Positions 9,864 through 18,222 of a stretch of 64,000 nt of DNA are shown here, piece after piece. Where the stretch lies: contig NZOF01000180.1 in NCBI GenBank assembly GCA_002695185.1, positions 1 through 64,000 of the forward strand. The letters run 5' to 3'. The number at the start of each line of letters is the position of its first letter. Within the stretch, counting starts at the first letter, position 1. This stretch comes from Erythrobacter sp. (GTDB lineage Bacteria; Pseudomonadota; Alphaproteobacteria; Sphingomonadales; Sphingomonadaceae). The notes under the pieces are model-generated. The model was not told the DNA's origin, searched no databases, and saw only the letters and a program-made list of their open reading frames with translations. A program made the position numbers and the translations under genes.

Positions 9864-10829
9864 GTGACAGACCTTTTGGCATCTCCTTCTTCTGCGACTA
9901 CGCCAGCATCTACTCCTGCGGGGGATAGCGAAGCACAACCACTGGTCGGACTGACCAACTTTCTAGACCCAACGCATTTTTGGGGTGCTGTCGGGCTAGG
10001 CGTGGCTTTCCTGATTTTTGGCTTTCTGCTGAGCTGGGTCGTGCGCCGAGCGTTGAAGACATTGATAGATCATGATCCGAACGAGCGGATCGATCGAATG
10101 ACGATCAGCTTCATCCAGCATTTGGCGACCTTCATCATGTGGATCGTACTGGCGTTGATTTTCTCCCATGTGGTGCCTGCATTGAACAAGGTGACCACAT
10201 CGCTCTTGGCGGGGGTCAGCATCGTTTCGGTGGTGATTGGGTTCGCCGCGCAATCGACACTGGGTAATCTGGTATCCGGCATCAGTCTGGTACTTTACAA
10301 GCCATTTCGCCGCGGGGATCGCTTGCAACTCACCACGCCGACAGGGCTGGAGACGGGCATCGTAGAGGATCTCTCGCTCGGTTATACGGTGCTGCGGACG
10401 TTCGACAATCGACGTATCGTGCTGTCGAACGGAACGATCGCCAACCAGATCATGATCAATCTGTCCTCTGTGGACCTCAGGGTCATGATTTCTCCAACCA
10501 TCTCTATCGGCTATGATTCCGATATCGATAAGGCGAGGGCAATCGTGCTAGATTTGGCGCGAACCCATGACGATATTACCGAGGTAGTCGGCTGCCCGCT
10601 CGTGAACCTGGGTTCGTCCAGCGTGGATTTGTCGCTTCGCGCCTGGTGCGCCGATGCAGCGACAGCAAAGGCGGTTGAGTTCGATCTTTTAGAGCAGATC
10701 AAGAAACGCTTCGACGATGCCGGTATCGAGATACCGTATGCCTATCAGAATGTTGTCTTGAGCAGCGCGACTTCTGCTGAGCGGCCGGAGACAGAGGGTG
10801 GACATTCAAACGCGAAAGATTCGGACTGA
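9864..10829 (+). CDS. Small-conductance mechanosensitive channel, MscS family
   Basis: This about 321-aa inner-membrane protein belongs to the MscS family, which releases solutes on hypo-osmotic shock. Three membrane segments are visible (WGAVGLGVAFLIFGFLLSWV; FIMWIVLALIFSHVV; the pore helix LLAGVSIVSVVIGFAAQSTL). The pore helix leads into the conserved FAAQSTLGNLVSGISLVLYK and the KPFRRGDR cytoplasmic β domain. A C-terminal α/β domain ends with IEIPYAYQ. I choose the GTG at 9864 because AAGGAAATT lies just ahead; the open frame extends upstream to 9771 but encodes an unnatural, proline-rich leader. A short acidic tail (PETEGGHSNAKDSD) follows. Confidence 0.92.
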   Translation: MTDLLASPSSATTPASTPAGDSEAQPLVGLTNFLDPTHFWGAVGLGVAFLIFGFLLSWVVRRALKTLIDHDPNERIDRMTISFIQHLATFIMWIVLALIFSHVVPALNKVTTSLLAGVSIVSVVIGFAAQSTLGNLVSGISLVLYKPFRRGDRLQLTTPTGLETGIVEDLSLGYTVLRTFDNRRIVLSNGTIANQIMINLSSVDLRVMISPTISIGYDSDIDKARAIVLDLARTHDDITEVVGCPLVNLGSSSVDLSLRAWCADAATAKAVEFDLLEQIKKRFDDAGIEIPYAYQNVVLSSATSAERPETEGGHSNAKDSD

Positions 10830-10851
10830 GAGGCAGTTTGTTTGATTAGCA

Positions 10852-12684
10852 CTATTCGCTGACGCGAGCTGTCAGAATGGAATCGAGAATGCGCGGATCC
10901 TCTCCAACAGGTTCTAGCGTGGGATAGCGCTGCCCCTCGGTATTTTCGACAAGAAGGGTCTTAACCCTATCTAGCCGTTCTACGACCAGTTCGATGGTTC
11001 GGCCGCAGTCGTCCAAGGCGTCCTGCATCGCAGCATGAGAATAGGTTACTCCGTCGACCGATAGAATTTTCATGCCTTTGATGATGCCGGCCCGAAAGGC
11101 CGGGCCGCCCCACAGCACGTCGATCACTTTCGCGCTAGTTCCGATTTTTAAACCGAGTGAGTAAGAAAAATCGAAATAGGAGTGATGCGTCTGGTCGTCG
11201 GCCAACCATTCAGATGGCCTCTTTATCCACGCCAGCCGATAGCCCGCATCTTCTATGCCCGCATAGGGTGGGTGTTCGGCAATGCAGTCCACCCGGGCTT
11301 CAAAGAATGCTTCCCAGTCAAAATCTTGAAACTCACCTAGGGCCTTGATCAATTCCGCTCTTGAATAAGGTTTTTGCGGGAGCGGCTTACTGCCCCCCTC
11401 CGCATCCAGAGGCGCGAAGAACTGAAGCATGAAGTCATCAAGGGTCCGCTGACCACCGGACGCAGTGCGTATCAAGACGTCCGTCTCGAGCCAGATGAGC
11501 AGGCCTTCGGAATAATAGTCTTCGGATCGTTGCCAGCTTTGCCACGGCTGCACCTCACGGGCGGTGAAAATGGGGTCGTTGTCGGTATCAGCTAGGGGCC
11601 GCCATTTTCGCCCGGGCCGGTTGTCATAGGTTGCGAAGATCAACGCAAAGGCCTCGCGTGTCAGCCTTGCCGATATGAGGCCGCATCGAGCTTCGAGTAC
11701 ATGCCCGTAATACTGTGTCAGCCCCTCATAGACCCACATCATTTCGTTGGTCATTCGGCTGAAGTCAGGTTGGTAGTTCCCTGCAGGGACACGGTACTTG
11801 CCGACCCATGCGTGGACGTATTCATGCGGCAGCAAATCCCGCTCGGTTGTCGAGCTTTCCCAATTGCTGAAATACGTCGCGCGACCGCCTTCTTCACTGC
11901 AACTCTCGTGCTCGAGACCCATGCGCCCAATCTGATCGGAGCAGGCCATGAGGAAGATGTATTTCCCGAAGGGCCGGCTCCCGAAAAGCGCGTCGGCTTC
12001 TGCCACGAGCCGCCGTTGACACGCCAGTTCCTCGCGCCGCTGCGGTAGCTGGTCTGCCCTGTCTGCAACAATCAGCAGTTCGATATCGTCATCGAGCTTC
12101 TCGCGATGGGCATGGATTCCCGCTAGAACCGGGGAGTCGATCAGCGTGCGCACATCGACGGGTGCGAAATGGATAAGGCCGCTATCCCTAGTCTCGGCGG
12201 AAATTTGGTCGAGCACGCATGCCCATTCCCATCCGTTCGGAAGGCGTAGAGATGGTTCGATCACGATCTCGTCAATCGCGAGATCGGCCGGATACAGCAG
12301 GCATTCTTCCCAGTGAAAGCGGAGTATTTCATCGCTTACCACGATGCGACCCTGGTTGCTCTGCGTCGGAGAAAGCGATTGATGCGTGATCTTCAGGGTT
12401 GAGGCATCAGTCGGCAGTTCCACCACAATCCTGTATGGATTATCCGGGTCACGCTGCCATCGACATGTCTTTTCATCTGCACGGAAGTTCAATCCGGCCA
12501 ACCGATCGATTGCGCCACGCGGAGCGTGATAAGCAGGAAGCCACTTGGCGAGAGTGAGCGCAATTTGCCCGTCATGTTCCGCCACGGACATCGTCTGAGA
12601 GGCCCAGAAGATCGCACGCGCGACGTCGGCCGCATCAACTGCGAGTTGTATCGTCGAGCCTTGCTTATCGTTCGGTTTGGTCAA
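10852..12684 (-). CDS. M61-family metallopeptidase with PDZ domain
   Basis: This 610-aa protein resembles M61 (glycyl aminopeptidase-type) zinc peptidases. The N-terminal β domain is followed by the catalytic region with the HEXXH site HEYVHAW and the downstream VYEGLTQYYGHVLEARCG, whose glutamate is the third zinc ligand. A PDZ domain lies near the C-terminus (FSYSLGLKIG ... WGGPAFRAGIIKGMKILSVDG). No signal peptide is visible, so a cytoplasmic or atypical location is possible. The start is a TTG at 12684, chosen because GGGAGAG lies 5 bases upstream. Substrates are unknown. It is divergent from the amidotransferase gene. Confidence 0.85.
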   Translation of the reverse strand: MTKPNDKQGSTIQLAVDAADVARAIFWASQTMSVAEHDGQIALTLAKWLPAYHAPRGAIDRLAGLNFRADEKTCRWQRDPDNPYRIVVELPTDASTLKITHQSLSPTQSNQGRIVVSDEILRFHWEECLLYPADLAIDEIVIEPSLRLPNGWEWACVLDQISAETRDSGLIHFAPVDVRTLIDSPVLAGIHAHREKLDDDIELLIVADRADQLPQRREELACQRRLVAEADALFGSRPFGKYIFLMACSDQIGRMGLEHESCSEEGGRATYFSNWESSTTERDLLPHEYVHAWVGKYRVPAGNYQPDFSRMTNEMMWVYEGLTQYYGHVLEARCGLISARLTREAFALIFATYDNRPGRKWRPLADTDNDPIFTAREVQPWQSWQRSEDYYSEGLLIWLETDVLIRTASGGQRTLDDFMLQFFAPLDAEGGSKPLPQKPYSRAELIKALGEFQDFDWEAFFEARVDCIAEHPPYAGIEDAGYRLAWIKRPSEWLADDQTHHSYFDFSYSLGLKIGTSAKVIDVLWGGPAFRAGIIKGMKILSVDGVTYSHAAMQDALDDCGRTIELVVERLDRVKTLLVENTEGQRYPTLEPVGEDPRILDSILTARVSE

Positions 12685-12703
12685 AGCTACTCTCCCAATG
12701 TTT

Positions 12704-12724
12704 CGCCGATGCCAACGATCGGCG
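12704..12724. repeat. Inverted repeat in the M61/amidotransferase divergent region
   Basis: CGCCGAT and ATCGGCG form a perfect 7-bp inverted repeat with a 7-base spacer, 20 bases upstream of the TTG start of the M61 gene. It may be a regulator site or a hairpin in that gene's leader. No function can be assigned. Confidence 0.35.
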
Positions 12725-12871
12725 TGCTAGACCGGCGCTCTGAAATCTAGATATGCTATGAGCAATCTCTTGCGCCGGCAAAACAGACTATAGGTGGGTG
12801 CTTGAGGTTTGGACCAAATCGTTTCACATCGGTTCCGATAAACCACCGGCCGCAGAACCGGAGCGAGATGG

Positions 12872-13678
12872 ATGTGTGAATTGTTTGCGATGAGTGCGTC
12901 GGTCCCGCACACGGTCCGTTACGAGCTCGATCTTTTCGCCGCCGAGGGGGGGGAGCGCCATCGGAATCGCGATGGGTGGGGCATTCTATTTGCCCAGGAC
13001 CGCGATGGGTACCTTTTTCGTGAACCCGATCCGGCTGCGACCAGCGAACTCACCAGGATGGTCGTCCGAAACGAGCGCCCTTGCAAGCAGCTTATGGCAC
13101 ATGTGCGCAGGGCGACGGCGGGTAAGCCAGAATTGGCGAATACCCATCCATTTTACCGCGTGCGGCACGGAAGGAGGCATGCGTTCGCCCATAACGGTGA
13201 ATTGCCGGGACTGGAAACGTGCGCTGACACAGCGCACCTGCTCGGAGAAAGAATAGGCGACACCGATTCCGAACTTGCCTTTCTGTTACTGCTTGACCGC
13301 CTGGACCGATCAGGCGCTGATGAACCGACCTTACGGTTCGAGACCTTCCACCGTTTTGCGGCAGATATGCGGGAGCTTGGAAGTTCCAACTTTCTCTTTT
13401 TCGACGGATAGTTCCTATTCGTTCATGCCGACCGCCGACGCTTTGAAACGGACGAAGGTTTGACCGAACCGCAGGAGCCGGGTCTCAATATTCGCTCCTT
13501 CGACGAACATCACCGAGGAGAACCATGGAGTGTTCGGGGTGCGAGTATCGAAAAAATTTGCGGACCTTTGCATCTGTTCGCATCGGTGCCGCTTGATCCG
13601 GAGGGTTGGGAACCGCTGACCCGTGGAACAGCTATGCTCCTGAAAGACGGGAAAATCGTGTCGCGACAGCAGAACTGA
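12872..13678 (+). pseudogene. Class II glutamine amidotransferase (YafJ type) with in-frame amber stop
   Basis: Translation from ATG 12872 begins MCELFAMSA, with the N-terminal Cys nucleophile of Ntn glutamine amidotransferases exposed after Met removal. Other motifs are RDGWGILFA, the RRATAGKPELANTHPF block and FAHNGELPG, typical of YafJ/GATase_4 proteins. After SNFLFFDG codon 180 is TAG (13409-13411). The same frame then continues without shift as FLFVHADRRRFETDEGL ... SVRGASIEK to a TGA at 13678. The whole is 268 codons, the usual family length. A GAG-to-TAG change would explain it. The truncated product keeps the glutaminase core but lacks the C-terminal strands, so I infer inactivation; readthrough cannot be excluded. 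Confidence 0.85.
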
Positions 13679-13732
13679 TTTCGGGTTCAAGTAGCGATTG
13701 TGGATAGCCGGTACCCCAGGGAAAGGAAGAAC

Positions 13733-15448
13733 ATGCCGAAAAAAGTCGCCGAAATCGTTGTCGACGCGCTCCAGAAAGCTGGAGCAAAGCGCGTTTACGG
13801 AATTCCCGGCGACACCATCAATCATTTTACGGATGCCGTAGCCAAAAGTGACCTTCGCTGGATTACGGTCCGCCACGAGGAGGCAGGCGCTTTTGCTGCG
13901 GGCGCGGAATCCTACATGACCGGCGAATTGTCGATCTGCGCCGGCACCTGCGGCCCGGGGTCGCTTCACTTCGTAAATGGGATTTACGAAAGTCACCGCA
14001 ACGGTGCGCCAGTCGTGCTTATCGCATCCGATGTCGCGCGTACGGAACGCGGGTTCAACTTCCCCCAGGAAGTCGATCAGAAAAAGATTTACGAGCAGCA
14101 TTCGCATTTCTGTGAATATATCTCTCACCCCTCGCAAGCCCGCCGCATCGTGACCAAGGCCGCGCAAGCCGCACTCACGAAGAAGGGCGTTGCGGTCGTC
14201 ATCGTGAACGGGGACATGTTCACGGAAAGCGACGACGATGAAATGGATTGGGCAGTTTATCGTCCTCAACCTATTAGCCGCCCCAGCGATGCAGAAATGG
14301 CCGAGCTTGCCGCTCTTATCGATGCGGCTGCAAAGGTAACTGTCTACGCAGGGATCGGTGCGCGTGATGCGCGTGACGAGATCATTGCCTTCTGCGAAAA
14401 AGTCAAAGCCCCCATGGTGCATACGACGCGGGCCAAAGAGTTCCTCGAACCGAACAATCCCTACAATGTCGGGGTAAACGGCATTCTAGGCAACAAGGCG
14501 GGTGTAGAGGCGCTGGAAGCCGCCGATCTCGTTATTTCGCTTGGCTGCGACTTTGCCTACACCCAGTATTATCCCGACGGTAAGAAGATCGCGCAAATCG
14601 ATATTGATCCTATCCATCTCGGTAGACGTTCGGCCATCCACCTTGGTTTGGTTGGAGATGCAAAAACGACGATGTCCGCGCTGTTACCGATGATCGCTGC
14701 AAAATCCGACGCGGACCATTTGGAGAGGCAACAGAAACAGTGGGCCGAAGATCTGCAGGGTTATGAAAAAGAGGGTGAAGAAAGCGATCCTGCGCTGATT
14801 CACCCGCAGTTTGTCGCCAATATGCTAAACCAAAAGGCGGCCGAGAATGCTATCTTCGTGTCGGATGCCGGCACTTCGATGGTCTGGATGCTGCGACACG
14901 TGAAGGCCAACGGCAAGCGGCGCTTCCTCAACACTTTGCTTCACGGCACGATGGCAAGCGGCATGCCTCAGGCTATGGGGGCGAAACTCGCCTATCCCGA
15001 CCGGCAGGTCATTGCGATGTGCGGCGATGGCAGCCTGACCATGCTGATGGGCGAATTGCTGACCTTGGTGCAGGAAAAGATCCCTCTCAAACTGGTGGTA
15101 TTTCACAACAACTCCTTCGGATTTGTGGAAATGGAGCAGCGGGTCGAAGGACTTGTCGATCATTACACTAGTTTGCACAATCCAGACTTCGCCAAACTGG
15201 CGGAAGCTTGCGGGTTAGCTGGCTGGCATGTCGAGAATGCAGATGCGCTGGAACCAGCAATGGACGCTTGGCTACAGCACGATGGGCCAGCCTTGCTGGA
15301 TGTGAAGGTCAATCAAATGGAACTCGTGATGCCGCCAAAGATCGAAGCGTCGCAGGTTGCGGGAACAGCGCTGTTCGGCGTGAAGGCAGTACTGGATGGC
15401 CGAACCCGGGAGGTGGTGGACCTCCTGAGAAATAACTTTCTGCGATAG
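13733..15448 (+). CDS. poxB: Pyruvate dehydrogenase (quinone) / PoxB-like ThDP enzyme
   Basis: This about 571-aa enzyme has the three-domain layout of the acetolactate synthase/pyruvate oxidase family. Landmarks are YGIPGDTINHFTDAV, the catalytic Glu in RHEEAGAFAAGAE, the FAD-type middle domain and the ThDP motif GDGSLTMLMGELL ending in NN about 26 residues on (VVFHNN). The overall pattern fits PoxB, which oxidises pyruvate to acetate and CO2 and feeds electrons to quinone at the membrane; a C-terminal amphipathic stretch (LDGRTREVVDLLRNNFLR) is compatible with lipid contact. Acs in the same window could reuse the acetate. The start at 13733 follows GGAAAGGAAG. Another ThDP oxidase or decarboxylase remains possible. 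Confidence 0.8.
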   Translation: MPKKVAEIVVDALQKAGAKRVYGIPGDTINHFTDAVAKSDLRWITVRHEEAGAFAAGAESYMTGELSICAGTCGPGSLHFVNGIYESHRNGAPVVLIASDVARTERGFNFPQEVDQKKIYEQHSHFCEYISHPSQARRIVTKAAQAALTKKGVAVVIVNGDMFTESDDDEMDWAVYRPQPISRPSDAEMAELAALIDAAAKVTVYAGIGARDARDEIIAFCEKVKAPMVHTTRAKEFLEPNNPYNVGVNGILGNKAGVEALEAADLVISLGCDFAYTQYYPDGKKIAQIDIDPIHLGRRSAIHLGLVGDAKTTMSALLPMIAAKSDADHLERQQKQWAEDLQGYEKEGEESDPALIHPQFVANMLNQKAAENAIFVSDAGTSMVWMLRHVKANGKRRFLNTLLHGTMASGMPQAMGAKLAYPDRQVIAMCGDGSLTMLMGELLTLVQEKIPLKLVVFHNNSFGFVEMEQRVEGLVDHYTSLHNPDFAKLAEACGLAGWHVENADALEPAMDAWLQHDGPALLDVKVNQMELVMPPKIEASQVAGTALFGVKAVLDGRTREVVDLLRNNFLR

Positions 15449-15622
15449 AGGTTAGCAGGGCCGTTAGAAGAAGCGGATCAACCTAGATCAGCAGTGCCTG
15501 AGTGCTGCCACATTCATGGTCTGGACGCAGCAAAAGCATTGGTGGCCGTGCAGCACTAGCCTTCGCTTCGGCTCATCACACTCGTTTAAAGCGAACGGAG
15601 TTTCTGCCTAAAATCATGGCAC

Positions 15623-16612
15623 TTAGCCCTTCGCGCTGAGGGCAAGCAGTGCGAAGCTCGCCAACCAGTGTTCGCCAGCGTAATCACCTGCGACATGCTC
15701 GCTGGCACAATCAAGGTGTAAATCGCCACGCTCTCTGATCAGCTTGCTAGGTGAATTCGGTCCCAACGCTTCTGCGATGGTAAAGAGGCACCACGACCGG
15801 CTCAGGTTGAGCCCGTCCAGATGAGCAATCTTGCCATCGCTGCGATCGCTGACGGTGACTGGCCAACAATTTTTGTCGAGCCAGCTATTTTTCAGGATGA
15901 GATTCTCAAGCCATGGCACGAACTGGTCATGTGGCATGACCCGGCTCATCAGCAACGCGGCGGTCAGCACGGGGGAAAGGAATTCATCGCCGCCAGGCTC
16001 CCATCCCGCGTAGTCGCGCTTTTCGCTGAAGGCTGCGAGTGACCATTCATCAATGGTCGCCAGCAGCTTGGGATCGCGCATCTCAGCCCACTCGCGGGCG
16101 AGAACGAGTGCAAAGGCCGTGTTGAAATGAGTGCCGACCGTGATGGGATAGGTGAGTAGACGCAGATAGTCGCCCAGACGATCCGCAAAGGCGCGGGCGA
16201 GAGGTTCCAGACGCGCGCCCCATTGAAAATCCTCGTGGCGCTCGGCTTCATGGTGAAGATAAAGCAACCAAGCCCAGCCGTAGGGGCGCTCGAAACCGCG
16301 GGATTCCGGGCGGTCGAGATAGGCTAGTTCGGCTTTTAGTTTACTGCCGGTGAAGGTAGTCTCCGCAAGTGCCGTTATCTCGCTCGCATCTGGCGCATTG
16401 GGATAAAGCCGTCGCACCGTGAGCAAGGTCCACCATCCATGCACGCAGCTATGCCAATCGAAGCTGCCGAAGAACACCGGATGCAGTTCGCGTGGAGGCA
16501 GGACGTCCCCATCTCCCGCCATCACATGGTCTAGCTTATGCGGATATTCGCGCCCGACGTGGCCGAGCGCGATAGAAGCGAAATCGCCCGCGGTGTTTTC
16601 AGTCAGTTCCAT
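15623..16612 (-). CDS. DUF2891 domain-containing protein
   Basis: This 329-aa cytoplasmic protein is a member of DUF2891: HPVFFGSFDWHSCVHGWW near residue 43, then RPYGWAWLLYLHHEAE, YPITVGTHFNTAFAL and GLNLSRSWC. The helical repeat character and the conserved His, Trp and Asp positions suggest an (α/α)6-like fold, as in carbohydrate epimerases, but no activity is established. Its ATG overlaps the stop of the DUF979 gene by 10 bases, so it is translated from the same message as the 5-oxoprolinase and the DUF969/DUF979 membrane proteins. A role in 5-oxoproline or small amide metabolism is an inference from context. Confidence 0.88.
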   Translation of the reverse strand: MELTENTAGDFASIALGHVGREYPHKLDHVMAGDGDVLPPRELHPVFFGSFDWHSCVHGWWTLLTVRRLYPNAPDASEITALAETTFTGSKLKAELAYLDRPESRGFERPYGWAWLLYLHHEAERHEDFQWGARLEPLARAFADRLGDYLRLLTYPITVGTHFNTAFALVLAREWAEMRDPKLLATIDEWSLAAFSEKRDYAGWEPGGDEFLSPVLTAALLMSRVMPHDQFVPWLENLILKNSWLDKNCWPVTVSDRSDGKIAHLDGLNLSRSWCLFTIAEALGPNSPSKLIRERGDLHLDCASEHVAGDYAGEHWLASFALLALSAKG

Positions 16613-17552
16613 AGCAAGAAGCCTGCGATATAAATGATGGCGATGTTGCAGATCAGTAGGGGGATTGCGGTGCCCACTTGCTGGCGGATTACTGCGTTCT
16701 GGTCTTTCAGTTCCAGAAGCGCGGCTGGTACGATGTTGAAGTTGGCCGCCATCGGGGTCAGCAAAGTGCCGCAGAAGCCTGCAAGCATACCGACCGCCCC
16801 TATCACTGCCGGATTGCCGCCATAGGTTTCGATCAACAGCGGAATTCCGATTGCCGCTGCCATAACCGGAAATGCGGCAAAGGCATTGCCCATTATGATG
16901 GTGAACAAAGCCATACCAAGTGCGAAGACAATCACGGTCAGAAACACGCTTCCATCGGGAATTACTTCGCCCGCAACGCCGCCGATGATCTCACCTACAC
17001 CAGCAAGTGCGAAAACCGCGCCGAGAGCTGCAAGCATTTGTGGTAAAATAGCTGCCCACCCAATCGAATCCAGCAAGCGGCGCCCTTCCTCGGCTGGCGC
17101 TAAGAGCGGGGGGCGCAACCACAGAATTGCGACTATCAAGGCAAAGATCACGCCGATGCCGAAAAGAATGAGCGTTTCTCTCCGTGGTTCGAAAAGGCCC
17201 GTCTCGCTCAAGCCCGTATAATTGTAGAGGAGCGTACCGGCTACTGCCGTGAGCGGAACGATCAGTGCTGGGACGAAGAGCTTGTTGCCGAATCTCTTGG
17301 CATATTCGGCCCGCTCCTCACCGTTCGTTGTTTCCGGATCACTTCGCTTGAGCCCACCGAGGCCTGCAATGCCGACCAAGGCCAGCACAAGTACGCCATT
17401 GGCGAAATCGGTCAGATGGCTGCCAAAGAAGAAGCTCGCCGACAGCACCCCCAAAAGGCTGCATTGCCATACCGGCAGTCTCGCAGGCTAAGTGCCGACC
17501 ATATCGCGAAGAAAGCGCCCGCGAGAACGTAGAGCCATTCATAGGTGATCAC
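16603..17552 (-). pseudogene. DUF979 membrane protein (probable 5-oxoproline transporter subunit), frameshifted
   Basis: The gene should start at GTG 17552, which overlaps the stop of the DUF969 gene as GTGA and reads VITYEWLYVLAGAFFAIWSA. After NAAFWG the frame is lost: the G run at 17448-17452 has five G where six would give FWGVLSASFFFGSHLTDFAN and continue to 16603. The rest has about eight hydrophobic segments, GGLKRSDPE, EYAKRFGNKLF and a C-terminal TPMAANFNIVPAALL. Corrected length is about 316 aa, normal for DUF979. Unless a sequencing error is involved, only a truncated or internally started protein is made. I recall DUF969/DUF979 pairs being annotated as 5-oxoproline transporter subunits; the next-door 5-oxoprolinase agrees. 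Confidence 0.82.
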
Positions 17553-18220
17553 GGTTCGAGCCTCCCCAGGTTCCGATCGAGAGCACGAATACGCCAGGAA
17601 TGGATGACGAAGGCGCAGATCGCTGTGGGGATTGCCCAGACCGATAGCTGCAGCGGTGTCAGTGCGTAACCGTAACTTTCGAAAACGCCCTGGATGAGCA
17701 GGATCGAGGCGATGGCGAAGAAGATATCCTCGCCGAAGAAGAGGCCGACATTATCTGTGGCCGCAGACATCGCCAGCACCTTTTCGCGATCCTTGTCGGC
17801 AAGGGCGCCGTGGGATTTCTCTGCGGCCGCTTCTGCCATGGGAGCAACCAGCGGGCGAACGGCCTGTGGATGGCCACCAATATCCTTCATACCCAGCGCC
17901 GCCGTCAATTGCCGGAAAAGAAGGTAGAGCGTTAGCAATTTACCCATGGTCGCACCGCGCACGCTCTCGATTACGCCGCGGGCACGTTGCTGCAATCCGT
18001 AGCGTTCGAGCAGACCGATCACCGGCAGGATGATCCAGGTGACAGAGATGTAGCGATTGTCATTGAAGGCACGGCCGAGCGCCTCGATCACATCAACGAG
18101 ATCAAGGCCCGCCAGCAATCCGGTCGCCAGCGCTGCGACAACCACGACAAGCAGCGGATTGAACCGCAGCGCAAAGCCAATGACGACAAGCGCAATGCCC
18201 AAAAGGGGCCAATAGTTCAT
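17549..18220 (-). CDS. DUF969 membrane protein (probable 5-oxoproline transporter subunit)
   Basis: This 223-aa inner-membrane protein has the DUF969 pattern: an N-terminal pair of hydrophobic helices (YWPLLGIALVVIGFALRF, LLVVVVAALATGLLAGL), NRYISVTWIILPVIGLLERY, and the conserved MKDIGGHPQAVRPLVAPMAE and TDNVGLFFGEDIFFA blocks. It starts 2 bases after the 5-oxoprolinase stop with GGAGAGGAATAGGG as ribosome site, and its stop overlaps the DUF979 start. Together with DUF979 it probably forms an uptake system. The substrate assignment rests on context and on my memory of family annotations. Confidence 0.88.
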   Translation of the reverse strand: MNYWPLLGIALVVIGFALRFNPLLVVVVAALATGLLAGLDLVDVIEALGRAFNDNRYISVTWIILPVIGLLERYGLQQRARGVIESVRGATMGKLLTLYLLFRQLTAALGMKDIGGHPQAVRPLVAPMAEAAAEKSHGALADKDREKVLAMSAATDNVGLFFGEDIFFAIASILLIQGVFESYGYALTPLQLSVWAIPTAICAFVIHSWRIRALDRNLGRLEP

Positions 18221-18222
18221 CC

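Noticed and set aside
12872..13411. Amber codon as a recoding signal (pyrrolysine or similar)
   Set aside because: No downstream stem-loop or supporting recoding genes are seen, and alphaproteobacteria of this type do not use pyrrolysine; a nonsense mutation is simpler.
13415..14422. 335-aa minus-strand open frame
   Set aside because: It lies antisense to the amidotransferase end and the well-supported poxB gene, has no recognisable motif and a biased composition; it is a shadow of the real frame.
15449..15622. Possible terminator between poxB and DUF2891
   Set aside because: Only a weak AGCC/GGCT pairing is seen and no T tract follows; not good enough to annotate.
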